Shown: positions 21,505 to 33,934, counted from the stretch's first letter. The stretch is DNA of 64,000 bases from Emydura subglobosa (GCA_007922225.1 ML680053.1:4518164-4582163); one strand, 5' to 3'. Numbers and translations: made by a program. Notes: a model not told the origin generated them from the letters alone.

Positions 21505-21592
21505 TGCAAGCCTCCTTTACCAGTCTCCTTTACCAGTCTCCTTTTGAGTCCTTTTGAGTCTCCTTTTGAGTCTCCTTTACCAGTTTCCCTTA
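21505..21592. repeat. Short minisatellite
   Basis: Two alternating variants of a 12-15 base unit, TCTCCTTTACCAG and TCTCCTTTTGAG, seven copies in all. On the minus strand it reads as a Lys/Gly/Asp repeat, which is an accident. Confidence 0.85.
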
Positions 21593-21594
21593 GA

Positions 21595-22985
21595 AGATTA
21601 AAGACGTATAGGCCTGTCAATAAAGAGATACAGTGAGCTTCCCCAGAACTCATATGCACTAATGTCCCAACCCCCGCAATCAATCCCCTCCCACATCCAC
21701 ATCTGAATCAATTTAATAAACCAGGAATGTAAGTTATCCGCTTACATACTGGAAACACAGAGTTATTCTCAATAGAGTTGAGGCGGGGTTGTCTGGTGAA
21801 GGCAGTGTTATTCAATATTTCCAATAGCAGTTCTGAGTTAGGAGACAGTAACTAAAAGGCCACGATGGTTCAGCTTCCCGATGATATAAATCTGGGAATC
21901 CCATGAGTCTGCAGAACAGGGCTAGCTGAAAAATCCAAAAGGAAACTGGTCCACCCAGGATTATACAATGGCATTTGTGATTGTCACGCTTTCTTCTCCC
22001 ACTCACTCCCAGCCTGCCAGGGTGCTCAGGCTAATGCAGAGAGATGATACTAAACAACAATAATTAAAGCCTCATAATATGTGCAACTGGAAAAGCAAAT
22101 ACTGAGAAGACCGCCAGGGTGGCATTGTTAGAACAGGGTAATTGTTTGTTAGCATGTGTGTAGGAGGACATCCAGGGGGCCCGGCTTGGCTGGGTCTAGG
22201 CAGGCCTCTGCCTCGACATCTCCCAAAGAGCCCTGTCTGACTAGAGAGATGGCAGGAATTCCCACCCCACTGCCTTGACTGGAGGATGAGGACACCACTT
22301 GAAAAATGACAGCACCGTCTGCAGGAGAGGACATGTGGTGGTGCAGGGACACAGGCGGCTGAAAGTCTGAGCTCAGAATTGGGGGACAGACCCAGGGAGC
22401 AGACTGAATGTGCGCTTCCTGGCCGAGTGCACCACATACAAGAATCAGCCACAGCCTGAAGGAAAGGAGATGCCTTAATCCAGGTCTAAGGAGTCAGGGC
22501 TACAGGGGGGGCCATTGAGACTGTTTATGACCAATGGAGGCAGAGAGAGGATTTACCACACAACACGGCCATTGACTAGTCTTTGCCATGGCACTGGGGT
22601 TCAGTCCATGCTGATCAAGGTGCTGAGATAAGTCTGTGTATTGGAGCAATTCATGGGTGAATCCCTGCCTCCCCAAAGGGATGTTCAGATCAACCTAGCA
22701 GAGAGGGGAGTCCCCTGTGCAGTGTAGTGTTAGCGTGTGTGTGTGTGTAACTGTTTGTTTGTGTATGACAGCGGGAACCCTACCCAGGGGGGCCAACAGT
22801 AATTACAATTAAAAGCTCCTCTTTCCAAAAAAAAAAAAAAAAAAAAAAGACCTTTCACTTTTGTTTCCAAAGCGAGGAGGGAGGCAGACGTTTGAGAGCA
22901 GTTTCCACATTCTAGGTAGCCACCACGATGGTGGGACCTGGACCGTGATCAGTAGAATTGACGTCAGAGGGCCCAGGGAAGGACT
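21595..22985. other. Intergenic, no gene seen
   Basis: Holds a short (GT)n at 22735-22750 and a 23-base A-tract near 22827. The frames at 22072-22452 show no domain. The A-tract could be the tail of a retroposed copy, but I see no source sequence. Confidence 0.4.
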
Positions 22986-22989
22986 TGCT

Positions 22990-24245
22990 GGGGTGAACAT
23001 AACTGCAGAGGATATCCCATTGTAGGGGAAAGGGCACTGATACAGGAGCTGAGCGAGACCATGGCAGAAAACAACGAGCTTCTGTCCAGTGGTGCAGGGA
23101 CAAGAACATAACATTCAACCCAGAAAAATGTGGCTCAGACAGCATGAGTGATAAACATTGGGCGTCTGCTCATAGCAGAGGGAGTGAAAGCAAATCCCAG
23201 CAAGATCAACGCAGTGAGCGACACGCCGGCTCCAAAGAATGTGAAACGGCTACAGTGCTTCACAGGATCGATACGTTTTCTGCCCACACCTGGCTGCAGG
23301 AGCGGAGCCCACATGTCAGCTCAGAAGGCAGGATTTTGAATGGAACTGGGCACATTCCCAACAGCGAGCATGTGATACACTGAAAGAAATTATAACCGAT
23401 GCCCCTGTCCGGAAGTACTACCAGCCAGGAGAGCCACTGACGCTCAGGTGTGACGCATCAAAGAAAGATTGAGGGTAGTTCTTTTGCAGGAGCAGCCGGC
23501 TACAGCAGAGCCCTGTCAGAGGCTGAAGAGGGGTAAGCCCAAATAGAAAAAGACCTTCTGCCTGTTTTTTGGAGTGGAGTGATTCCAGCAGTACATTTGT
23601 GGTCACCCAGTGCAATCAGACCACAACCCCCCCGTAAAGACAATCATGGCAACGTCCCTTAGTGCTCCAAAGAGATGGCAGCGCATGTTGATCCAACTCC
23701 AGTGCTCGCAGGTAGGAACAGGTATTGTCCAGGATGACGACTGGTTAGTTAACACCCTGAGCTGGGCCAATATACCCAGCCTCAGCGAAGACGGGGGAAG
23801 TGGATCAGGGCCTCGAATCCACTAACGAGCTGCACTATCTCCCAGTTTCAACAGCAAAACGGATCGAAATCAAAGAGGCTTCGCAAAAGGCCATCCCGCT
23901 ACAAGCGGTCGAGAGAGAGATCCTGGCAGGATGGCCAGAAGCCACGTGGCAGCAAGAGTAGAACCATATTTGCAAATTAACGATGAGCTGAGATTTCGAG
24001 GACAGAGAGCGGTTGTCCCTGACCCATTATGTAAGGATGTCATGCAAAAAAATACATGCATCACGCCTGGGCATTGACAGTTTTCTTAGATGGGCTCGAC
24101 AGTTTGTTTACTGGCTGGGAATGAATCCACAACTCTGCTCCTTGAGAGACGGAGTGACACCTGCCAGTTGTGTGATAGCTGCCAGCAGAAAGAGACTCCG
24201 TTACCACATGAGCTGCCCACCTGACAATGGGAGAGGATTTATTTA
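22990..24245 (+). pseudogene. Ty3/Gypsy pol remnant (RT, RNase H, integrase N-terminus)
   Basis: Read across frames, the order is that of a Gypsy pol. The end of the reverse transcriptase fingers/palm is near 23008 (EDIPL-stop-GKG, where YxDD is expected). The FNPEKC segment follows at about 23113, then a worn ANPSKINAVSDTPAPKNVKR (about 23190-23250). The RNase H start is TLRCDASKK (about 23438). The thumb-like LAGWP lies near 23925, and the integrase HHCC zinc-binding start is IHASRLGIDS near 24055. The second His of HHCC is Arg. Several stops and frame changes make it dead. No LTRs were found on either side. Such proteins copy the element through an RNA intermediate. Confidence 0.85.
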
Positions 24246-24454
24246 CCTTTAGTACTTGAATCTGGGCTTAATCGGCCACTGCTTGGAGGACTCTTGGAGG
24301 GTCTCCCAGTTCTAGGGCTACCTGGGAAATATTTCTGTAGGCCACTCAGTCTTTAAAGTAGTATTCTTGGTAGAAAGTGCTTGCAGGATCAGGTCCTGGA
24401 ATCTAGGACCACACTGCTTCGTTAAGAACATGCACTAAAGGCTGCACTCCGTTC

Positions 24455-24770
24455 CAGTGCTGCCCACTCGTGACTTTAGTGCAAGTCCCTCACTATTTGA
24501 TGTTTTACACAAAGCCCCGGCTCCTGGAGTCATGTGATTACATGAGGCCCTTAGCTGTCATCTACACAATAAAGTTTCTAGCCTTCATAGTTGCAGAGAA
24601 AAGCTTGAATATATGACCAAGTGCATCCAAAAGGCTCAGAAACAACAAGGCAAACAGAAAGAACTCAGAATGTATTTTTTATGACTTTTTAAGCTTTGAT
24701 TTTTTTGGGAGGATGGGGGAGAGGCTGAGTCCTGATTTTTGAACATTTGGGGTGGGAGATAATGCAGTTC
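24455..24770 (+). mobile_element. Non-autonomous DNA element, copy 1 of a three-copy family
   Basis: Left part CCAGTGCTGCCCACTCGTGA; interior GGCTCCTGGAGTCATGTGAT, TTGCAGAGAAAAGCTTGA and TCCTGATTTTTGAACATTTG. The order is the same as at 49721-50035. A third, reversed piece lies at 43449-43566. Ends resemble CAG(C/T)(A/G)(T/C)TGCC, suggesting a hAT-type MITE. Confidence 0.75.
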
Positions 24771-24789
24771 TGTCTCCCACACTGAGTCA

Positions 24790-26400
24790 GCGGAAGGGGT
24801 TCAAACAAGCCTAACCCAAAGGCTGCAAGGACTTGAGACTGACTTACAAAAAAAATGGTAAAGTTATTAAATATGTTTGACCTGCAGAAACAACACCTAA
24901 GGGCAACTAATGCTGTATTGTTTCCTTGTATGTAGAACCATAAACGACTGGAAAGGGCTGTTTACATTGGTGTCTGCTGCTAAAACAAAGAAGGAGGATT
25001 AAATTTAGCTTGGCTATTAGGAACAATTTCCTGAGAGCGAGGCCTGTCAGGTATTGAAGCTGTTCTGCCTCATGACGTAATTACTGCATAAACAGTAGAT
25101 GGTGTCAAGCCAAATAAATATGGTGGGAAATGTAGTGTGAAGTCCGTCCTCAGGAGCCCAGAGGGCTGGTTTTGATGGCAACGGCCCCAAACTTGAGTCC
25201 ATAATTAGGTGAACAGCTTATTGAAAACATCAGACGTTCTTGAAGACAATGGGAGCTTTACCTGGGTGATGATTGCAGGATTAGACGCCTTAGGAATCTC
25301 CAGAGTATGTTCTGAGAACTCCAAGGTGTGGCTAAAGCTCTTTTGGGAAGAGGACATGGGCAACATTTTCAAAAGCATCTGAGTGTCTTGGGAGCCTCAG
25401 TCACCTAGGTGCTTTTCTATGTTCTGTAAAGGATCTGGAAGGTCTACAGGCTCGAAGGGGGCAGATTGTCAAAAGAGCAGCGTTCCTGTTTGGGCACCAA
25501 AAGACGCGGCCAGCTTTTCAGAAGAGCTCAGGATAGTGAATGTTGGTTCCTTTCGCAAATCGAACCCTTAGCTGCGTGTCTAAAGAGCAGCTGAGCCGTC
25601 TTAGACGTCTGACTCCGTAACTTGGCATTAATGTGGCTCACGTGTTTTCTTCACAACGACGCACGTGATAAAAAGCAAGGGAAGGAGACGTTCCAATGAC
25701 GCTCACATCCACCAAGCTGCCAGTCTCCAAGACCCCACCCCTGCTCACGAGTATTCTCCCTTACACTCCGATGATGCTGGCACCCCTGAAGCACACCTCA
25801 GAGAGCTGGAAATCACCCGGCATTGCACAACCTCAGATCTGACCTTCCAAGCCCCCATTCGTACGAGGGCTGGTCGAAAATGTCCCAGCTGAGCTTTTGT
25901 GGGTTTTTTGGGGACATGGTTTTTCGACAAACTGAAAATGTTCAGAGGAACAGACAGTCTCAGGGGAGTCGCTAGACTGGATCAGACGCAGCGTCCAACT
26001 GGCCCAATATCCTGTCAGAAGTTCGGGGCCAAAATGAGTCAGTTTTGGATTGAAAATTTTCCAGAGTTGAAAATTTTCCAGAGAAACACCCCAACCCCAT
26101 CTCATTTTCTGGCCAGCTCTAAATTACTCTTCCTCTGAACAGCTGCGTAAGGGGAGAGGCTGGTTCCCAGGGACGTGTACCCCTGTGCCCGTTGTTTTTA
26201 ATGAAAGTTCAAGAGCTGGCTACTGCTGGCATAGACCCTGGCAGAGGTCTGTGGGTGTGGAAAGTCTGCCAGGACCACTCCCCTCCTGCCCCTTGCTTGG
26301 CAGCAGGTACCCAAAGGCGGGTAGTGCCCTCTGAGAGAGATGGCTAGCGTGGATGGCCAGTGCCAGCCAGCAGAGCTACGATAGCTGCGTTGCACATACG
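24790..26400. other. Intergenic with scattered repeat pieces
   Basis: 25369-25510 carries half of a TTTTCAAAAGCATCTGAG-type MITE. 25970-26015 is a CR1 scrap (reverse of GATACTGGGCCAGTTGGACG). 26049-26083 is a 17-base tandem, TTGAAAATTTTCCAGAG twice. No gene. Confidence 0.45.
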
Positions 26401-26423
26401 CGTAAGGTCCTGCTGTCCTGCCC

Positions 26424-26624
26424 TCACAGGGAGTGACTGCAGCTCGTGTAGACATACCTGAGCTCATTTAATCTAGCTAGCTCAGGGCCTTAGCGCAGAG
26501 AGGGCTTCAGCGTGGACTTGGCAAGCCGACCCAGGACGCAGCAGCTTCACCGCTCTGGGAGCCGAGCTAGCTAGATTACACTTAGCTCAGGTATGTCTAC
26601 AGGAGCGGCAGTCACACCCTGTGA
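26424..26624. mobile_element. Compound palindromic MITE
   Basis: The outer arms 26424-26440 and 26608-26624 are complementary at 16 of 17 positions. The inner arms start GTAGACATACCTGAGCT (26448) and end AGCTCAGGTATGTCTAC (26600). The centre holds CTAGCTAGCTC and GAGCTAGCTAG. GTCTACA ends are shared with the Harbinger-like MITEs. Confidence 0.85.
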
Positions 26625-26659
26625 CTGCAGGATAGCCGTACCCATGGTGAGAGAGAGAT

Positions 26660-26835
26660 TGAGAGTCCCTGCCCTAAAGAATTTACACTTTAAACAGACG
26701 AGACGGAGAGGGAAACTGAGGCACAGAAAAGTGACTTGCTGTCTAGCAGCATGGGTGGGAGCGGAAGCTAGATTTCCTGAGTCCGCGTCAGTGCTTTATC
26801 CGCTGGAAGACGCTGCCTCGCCTGTGATTGATCCT
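26660..26835 (-). mobile_element. MIR/CORE-type SINE
   Basis: GTCCCTGCCCTAAAGAATTT, then GGGAAACTGAGGCACAGA, AAGTGACTTGCTGTCTAGCA and GTCAGTGCTTTATCCGCTGG, all reversed SINE sequence. Confidence 0.85.
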
Positions 26836-26839
26836 AGCA

Positions 26840-28020
26840 CAGCGTAAGCCTTATTTACATCTAAAATTACGCCACCAAACTGGCCTCTGAAACAAACTGC
26901 TGCGTTTCCTGATCATAGCTCATTCTAACGCTTGATTTACCCACCCAGCTCTTACACTGGGAAAACACCTTTATTGATTTACCCATGTCTTTAAATAGCT
27001 GCAGTGCCTTGCAGGGGAAACCATCCCAGGATCCTGTTTGCTCGGGGAACACCACCAGACATGGAAAAGGTCGCAGCTGAGAAAACACAACGGCTGATAC
27101 TCAGTGGTGCAGAATTCAGCGGGCGGGAGCATTGGGCTGCCTCGCACAATCATCCCTTTATCCAGCCGTGTTTGACATGGAAGTCAGGAAGTGTAGGAAG
27201 CACAGAGTTCAAGCCCGTACTCTGTGGCTGGAATGATAACAGTCCAGTGCGAGGCAATGAAACGGCAGCCTGCAAGAAACAGCCTGCATGTGGTTTCTCG
27301 GGCTGTTCTGTTCTGTGCAGGTTCTTCTTCTTTCCTCGCCACCATGGGCTCTGAGCGCCTTCCAGCCAGGACTGACACCTGTCACATGTGGCTCTCTCCG
27401 GAGAATTGGGTGTGCGGTGGAGTGTTTGGAGTCGGCATTGTCTGAGCAGCACTCACCGAGGGAGCCGTCTGTCTTCAGTGAGGGACCAAAACATTGGGGG
27501 GTTGGATTGAGGTTTTTAGGCCAGAGGGCTGTGCGGGTCCGCGACACCTCAGGAGCAGCGCGGAAGAGACTGTGCCTCCGGTCAATTCAGTCCCCGCCAG
27601 CGCTGCTCCTTGTGCATGGGGGTGCCGGTCTGCACCCTTGTTTGGATGCCGCAAGTTGCTCTCCCCAGTTCACTGGCCCTGCTCTGCCGGCTAGGGCGGA
27701 GGACGCAGCAAAAGCTCTGATTCTGCCTCTCGACTCCCTGCATGACTTCCAGCCCTACAGAGAGGATCTAGCCCTAACGTATGGAACGGGGATTGCATCT
27801 CACTGAACCCCCTCCCCCAGCCCTAGCGCCATGCTCCTTTCACCGGGCCTGACGCTGATCTGCTGCAAATCAGGGGGCGCTCTCTCAAAAGTCCATTCGA
27901 CCCCCCCGGCTGCCCCCCTCCAAAAGCCAGGTTTGTGGCTGTGCTGACGTCCTCGCCGTACAGACGGAAGGTGCTATGAAAACCAACCCCACAATTTATT
28001 ATGACTGGCCAAGTGTGCTC
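26840..28020. other. Intergenic, moderately GC-rich
   Basis: Overlapping frames on both strands at 27150-27806 have no recognisable domain and start at non-ATG codons in part. CpG is locally raised at 27530-27700 but too briefly for an island. Confidence 0.4.
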
Positions 28021-28025
28021 TAACC

Positions 28026-28370
28026 CAGTGGCAGACCGACAGGCCCCGGGTACCAGCCTGTGAGGGGGAGCGCCGGCCAGGCCCTTCACAATGCGTAGGG
28101 GTGGGGGGGCACAGGAGACTCTGAGGAGTGGCTGGATGGAGCCCAGGGGCAGGCGGGGGGGCAAGGAGCTATGAGTGACCACAAGGAATAACTGCCCCCC
28201 ACCCGCCCTTGCTACCCCCTGGCCAGGGACTGAGGCCACCCACCCGGTAGGGGGAGCCGGCGCCGGATCCGATTGGGCTGCGGGGTTGGAGTGGGTGCCG
28301 TGCGGCAGGTAAGTGTGTGGGGGGAGATGGTGGCAGAGCCTGGGCAGAGCTGGGGGAGCCACCGCCATGA
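28026..28370 (-). mobile_element. GC-rich non-autonomous hAT element, truncated copy C
   Basis: Starts CAGTGGCAGACCGACAGGCC, the counterpart of the right end of copy A (read reversed from 50962). Reversed, it reads GTGAAGGGCCTGGCCGGCGC and GCAGGCTGGTACCCGGGGCC, closely like 50878-50933. Further in it holds GGCTGCGGGGTTGGAG and GGCAGGTAAGTGTGTG, reversed matches to 50725-50750. The other end is missing. Confidence 0.75.
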
Positions 28371-28374
28371 ACGC

Positions 28375-30955
28375 CAGAAAATCCCCGGAGCGCAAGAGGA
28401 GAACAACTAGCCCACATGGTCCATCGATACTGGGCTGCTCTAAGAACACAGGCCAGCGTCATGTTTGCTGCCTCTTTCGTCCAAGCTCTGGGCTGCTCAA
28501 ACATTTCAGCGATATTTGTACCAGGATCCCAAATTCCTTCCCTAGCTAGCAGGCTGCTGCGAAGCTCCTTCATGTAGAACAGACTCTACCTTCCTAGATT
28601 CTTGTGTCCCAGCCCAGCATTATGGGTTTGATTCACCTGCCGCATTGAGTTTACACCTCAGGGTAACTGAACTGATTTAAATGGACTCACTTCTGATTTC
28701 GCCCCTCCATAAGTGAGAGGAGACTGGAGCCCTGTCTTGTCAGTTGTTTCAAACCACATTTTGTTTTCAATCTGTTAATACATCTAAGCATTAGTAACTG
28801 GTTACAGCATGTTTCTCTAGAGAGTCACAGACCACACATACATTGATGTTGCTTCATTTAACCCACCACTGAAATGCAGCCACCTCTGGGGTGAAACGAA
28901 ACAGCTGTTTAACAGCACAGGCAGTGCTACATAACCGTGTAGGATGGGAAGTGAAGCATACACAGCTCATTGAAACTACAGGGAAAAGTTACACTAAGTA
29001 GGCAAGATATAATCATCCAAGGTGGAATTTGGGTGGAGGACAGAGTTATTAAAACCCTCTCTTTTGGGTAATGGGATATTTAACAACAGAAGCTGTTAGG
29101 ACCTGGCTTGTGTGTTATCCTAAAGAGGGCAGGCCAGATCTTCAGCTGATGTGAATTAGCAGAGCTCCTTTAAGATGCCTGACTCACCTACAGTAAATGA
29201 CACGCACTGTGTCACATGGGGAATTTGATACAAGAAACCAGGGTTCAAGGCCTGACTGTGCTACAGAGACCAGCACCTTAACCACAAGACTTTCATGGGG
29301 GACCCCTGCCCAGCTCAGTAGCAAAAGTGCTGTAAAGTCATCATAAAGGCTTTGGCAGAAACAGCAGAAAATTCTGGATCCTCAACACAGCTGATCCCTG
29401 CCGGGCTCACCATTCACCTGTGTAGCATGGATGATCTCTCTTGCCATTAGCTAATTTTCAACTCAGGAAGGCAGCCTGGTGAGGTAAGACGAGTTCACAT
29501 TGTGAACTATCACCCAAGTCAATGCAGCCTGTAATGAATAATTAACAAGCCATGTGATGTTGAACTGTCAGATGTGGTGGGGGCGGGAGAGGGAGAGAAC
29601 GCACCAGGCCAGTAAAAAGGATTGTTGTTCTGACCTTTCCACGAAGTCAGAACTCTGACTGTGCAGTTTGTCTGCTCAGACCCAAAACTGATCCTGCAAA
29701 GAGTAAGAAAATGCGTGATGGCAGGTGGAGAGCTGCACATGTTTGCTGTGCATGTTTGCACTGTGTATTCTGCAGCCCACTAGGGCTATTCTCTAGGGCA
29801 AGACATTTGGGGTAGGGCTTTCAAAAATACAGCTGGGCACGCATCCCTGTTGGACGCTAAATGCAAATCCCACCGAGGATTTCTATGCTGCTCTACTCTG
29901 CAGTTCTGCATGGACCTGTAATCTCTGCAGAGATGTATGAGCCACTGAACGTGGGTGTTTATTAAACTGAGCTTTGAAAATAACAAAGCAATTGACACCA
30001 TCTCAGTTGTGCCATCCAGTTCCATAGGAACCTCTGCATTGGAATGTTTGCCTGGTTTTGTGGTCCACCGATCAGAATGCTCCCCTTGTTTGACAGAGCG
30101 CCCTCACTCCCTGGCTAATAAGGAAAAAGGCATGTTTTAATGACTGCCCTAAAGGCACCTTGTAGCCCTGAGAGCCCAAGCTGGGACTTCTAGGATCCTG
30201 GCTCTGTGACAGTCTGCAAGGCGGGGCAGGAAACTAGGTGGGCTTTCCTTGGAACCTGCCTGGACAAGGGGCAGCATTGCCCCCCCACTTTCCCCCCAAA
30301 CTGCAAGCCTCTGGCAGGCATGGAGCAGCACCAGCAGGGGCTGTGCTCTGTGGCAAGGGTACTGATCTCCCGCTGCAAAGTGCAGCCCCCCTGCCCCTCC
30401 AAACTACTCCTATGTTAAGAAGTGGGGGCATGGCCCCCTGGCCCTCCCAGCTCCAGCATGGGTGGCCCCCTCCACTTCTACAGGTTCTGGCGCCCGGGGG
30501 CTGAGAATGCTCAGCACCTCACAGGATCAAGCTATTAGACTGGAGGGACTCACATGGTACCATCAGCCAAATCTGTGGGGGAATTGTGGTAGCTGTGAGA
30601 CAGAGGATCCATCGAATGCAAGGAGAGCTGGTCTTAGATCAGAATTAATCCACTGCTTCCCCCTCCCCACTTCAGAAATTTAAGAACCACACAAAGAAGT
30701 GTCCCCTGGTGTTTGGTGATGCTAGGATCTCATGGCCCATTGTCATCAGAGATGGGCCCAACCAGAATTGAATGCCAGGTTTTGAGGATATTCAAACTCT
30801 GAACCTCAGTCATGGTCTGAGTTTTGCCAGTAGTGTCGATTATTAAAACAGGAGAGACTGAAAGCTCGGGTCTGAGAACCTCCAACCTTTGGGGAGAGGG
30901 ACTGGATTCAAAATAGAAACCTGGATCTGGATCCAGACTTTGCCTGTTTAGGTAA
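28375..30955. other. Intergenic, no gene seen
   Basis: 28630-28720 is a degenerate palindromic MITE and 29230-29310 a worn tRNA-like SINE scrap. 30710-30960 has a GGATCCAGACTTTGCCTG motif of an unnamed repeat. No frame shows a domain. Confidence 0.4.
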
Positions 30956-30959
30956 AGGA

Positions 30960-31435
30960 TGGTATGATGAGATTGCCAACAATGGCACATGGCCCATCTG
31001 CGACTGCTAGTAGCAAATATCCCCAATGGCTGGAGATGGGGCACCAGATGGGGAGGGCTCTGGATTTCTACAGAGAATTCTTTCCCAGGTGTCTGGCTGG
31101 TGGGTCTTGCCCACATGCTCAGGGTCCAGCTGATCACCATATATGGGGGACAGGCAGGAATTTTCCCCCAGGTCAGATTGGCAGAGACCTCGGGGTTTTT
31201 TTTGCCTTCCTCTGAAGCATGGGGCATGGGTCACTTGCTGGTTTAAATTAGTGTAAATGATGAATTCCCTATAACTTGAAGTCTTTAAGTCATGATATGA
31301 GGACTTCAGTAACTCAGCCAGAGGTTCTGGGTCTATTACAGGAGTGGGTGGGTGAGGTTCTGTGGCCTGCAATGTGCAGGAAGTCAGACTAGGTGATCAC
31401 GATGGTCCCTTCTGGCCCTAAATTCTATGAATCTG
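30960..31435 (+). mobile_element. CR1 LINE 3' end
   Basis: GGCACATGGCCCATCTGCGA, then ATCCCCAATGGCTGGAGATG, CCCCCAGGTCAGATTGGCAG and GGAAGTCAGACTAGGTGATC, ending AATTCTATGAATCTG. Mirror-image relative of 16505-16955. Confidence 0.92.
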
Positions 31436-31439
31436 TCTT

Positions 31440-31845
31440 TATTATGCACATAACCTGAACCCTGGATCCAATCCCTCAAAAACTTGGATGTAATTGAAAT
31501 CCACCTGCGGGCTTCTCAGCTTGACTTCCCGTGGTCAATACTGCCCCTCCATCCCAAATTGATTTTCCCCTTTTCTACAACCTTGCCCTAAGAACTTGGA
31601 CAATTGGATCGGGAAGCTGAGCGAAGGTTAACCTCTTTTGTACCAGGAAGCATATACTGTCCCAAATCATGTCACACAGCTCCAGTGTTTTAATGAAGCA
31701 TACAGTGGGTGCTGTTCTTTTACCTATCTAACATGTGTTAAGACAGGAGAGTTCAAGGAGGTATATTTTATACTTAGAAAGGGTCTTTAATCTAGCAGAC
31801 AAAGAACTAAGTTCTAATGGCTGGAAGTTGAAGTTGGAGAAATTC
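31440..31845. other. Intergenic, no gene seen
   Basis: AT-rich DNA between two CR1 tails. It may hold older CR1 sequence upstream of 31850. Confidence 0.35.
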
Positions 31846-31849
31846 AAAC

Positions 31850-32075
31850 TGGGAATAAGATGACAAGTTTTAACAGTGAGGGTGATTAACTACAGGACAG
31901 ATAACAGAGGGATGTGGTATATTCACCATCGCTTGGAGTCTTTAAGTCAAGGTTGGCTGTCTTTCTAGAGGACACGCTCTAGTTCAACCACTAGTTACTG
32001 AGCTTGGTTTAGGACTCACTAGATGAAATTTTATGGCCTCTCTTATGCAGGAGGTCACATTAGGCCTCCTTGAAA
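31850..32075 (+). mobile_element. CR1 LINE 3' end
   Basis: CACCATCGCTTGGAGTCTTT, then GGTTGGCTGTCTTTCTAGAG and AGGTCACATTAGGCCTCC. Same subfamily as 13085 and 39535. Confidence 0.8.
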
Positions 32076-32079
32076 AGAC

Positions 32080-33425
32080 CTTTCCACCATAAGATTCACA
32101 CTCCCAACCCTGATAACCTCTTCTACCCAATAAATCCCTGCCAACAAAACAGAAATTAATAAAATCTAAAAAATGAAAATCTTACAGCAAACAGAGTTTT
32201 GACCCCGTAAAGGGAGAAGTGTCAGACTCCATGAAATCCACTAGAGACTCTGCTATTGTTACCGATTTTACATGGAAGGCAGTCAGATGCGATAGAGAGA
32301 GGCTGCTGTATAAATCCTGAGCTGATATACACCAATGTAAAACAGGCATAACTTCACCGAGGTCAATGGGGCTACACCAGTAAAACAGGGGTTTAAGGAG
32401 TAGTAGAATTAAGCTCTGTGAGTCTAGAACTGGTAACACCTTACCTATCAGTAAGCACATTAACCAAACCTTTATAACTGTGCCCTCTGCAAATAGCCAG
32501 AGAGGATTGCTGAAAACCAGCTCAGCATTTTAAAAAGTAGAATCTGATGCAGCTGTTGATTTCAGTCTCACTCCAGTTTTACGTTTTCTCTGCATTCTCT
32601 CTTCCTTTCCCCTGGTATTCTTCCCTATTACCTGTCTCTCCTCCTAACTTTATTTTCTATCACTTTTTCAACCTTCAAGTCAAGACTGGTGAAAACAGAA
32701 CTGATTCCGTGTACCAGGCTCTCATCTCTTATTTCTTTATAAGGTGGCTAGTTCTTGAGTTTCGGATTAGCAGAAAAGTCTGTCTTTACAATGATCTTCT
32801 GACACTGGTTTATTATGGAAGAGGGGTCGCAGCTGGCTTTGGATATGAATCCTTTGCCCCAAATCCCTCCCTCTGGTTTTGTTTCCAAGTGGAGCTTATT
32901 TTTTGGTCCCAGTGGGCAGAGTGATCTTGACCCCACCCAAAGCCAAAATCTTGCCAAAACACTTCAGGAGATTTGGACACCATCAAATGCAAACCTGCCC
33001 CTGGCCCTGATTTGGCTTTGAACCCAAGCCCAGTCTACACCTAATACATATATCTCCACTTTGTCTAACCCCCTCATATAGATCTTCCCCCCCCCCCTCC
33101 CCCTCAACACGTGTGCCTTGGCACATCTTATCATTACACAGCACCACACCAGTGGGAAGCGTTCCCCTTAAAGGAGGTGAGACACAGCCAGAACGTCTTC
33201 AGCTTTGGCTGTAAGTGGCACGTTCATTTGATTATTTTCTAAATCCTCCTATTTCTTCATCTTGGGTCTCTCAAAGCCCAGCCCTGGTTGGATCGCCAGT
33301 GCTTCTTCTGGCATGGCCCCCCAGCACACGCTATGATGGCAACGTTGCAATAGCCAGTGGAGCATGGAGTTGGCCTCTGAACAAACCAGGAGGCTCTTGT
33401 TTCTTCATTAAGGCCGGTCCTGCAG
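32080..33425. other. Intergenic, no gene seen
   Basis: 32315-32400 is a palindromic MITE relic (GCTGATATACACCAATGTAA). 32800-33050 resembles an unnamed repeat. The C-run at 33089-33110 is simple sequence. No gene. Confidence 0.4.
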
Positions 33426-33428
33426 TTA

Positions 33429-33827
33429 GAATCATAGAATATTAGAGTTGGAAGGGACCTCAGGAGGTCATCTAGTCCAACCCCCTGCTCAAAGCAGGAC
33501 TAACCTCAGCTTTATCATCCCAGCCAGGGCTTTGTCAAGCCTCAGCTTAAAAACCTCTAAGGATGGAGATTCCACCACCTCCCTAGGTAACCTATTCCAG
33601 TGCTTCACCACCCTCCTAGTAAAAAAACTTTTTCCTAATGTCCAACCTAGACCTCCCGCCCTGCAACTTGAGACCGTTGCTCCTTGTTCTGTCATCTGCC
33701 ACCACCGAGAACAGCCTAGCCCCATCCTCCCTGGAACCCCCTTTCAGGTAGTTAAAGGCCGCTATCAAATTCCCCCTCACTCTTCTCTTTTGCAGACTAA
33801 ACAAGCCCAGTTCCCTCAGCAGTCTCC
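33429..33827 (-). mobile_element. CR1 LINE 3' end
   Basis: AATCATAGAATATTAGAGTT and AAGGGACCTCAGGAGGTCAT mark the reversed 3' UTR. The minus frame at 33489-33804 carries [18 protein letters not shown] and [10 protein letters not shown], the end of the CR1 ORF. Nearly the same subfamily as 4099, 40280 and 57008. Confidence 0.95.
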
Positions 33828-33930
33828 ATTCCTGGCCCCATGTGACCTTGGCAAGTCATGTCATCTCTCTGTTCATTGGTGCCTCATCAGTGAAATGGAC
33901 ACTACTTTCCGACCTCACTGGGCTCCTACG
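33828..33930 (+). mobile_element. MIR/CORE-type SINE fragment
   Basis: GTGACCTTGGCAAGTCATG, then CATCTCTCTGTTCATTGGTG and GTGAAATGGAC, the core of a MIR-type SINE abutting the CR1. Confidence 0.7.
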
Positions 33931-33934
33931 CACA

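Noticed and set aside
21505..21592. CRISPR-like array
   Set aside because: Units are 12-15 bases, without unique spacers, and the host is a vertebrate. It is a minisatellite.
27150..27806. Possible exon in a moderately GC-rich stretch
   Set aside because: Several overlapping frames on both strands, none with a domain or strong splice sites.
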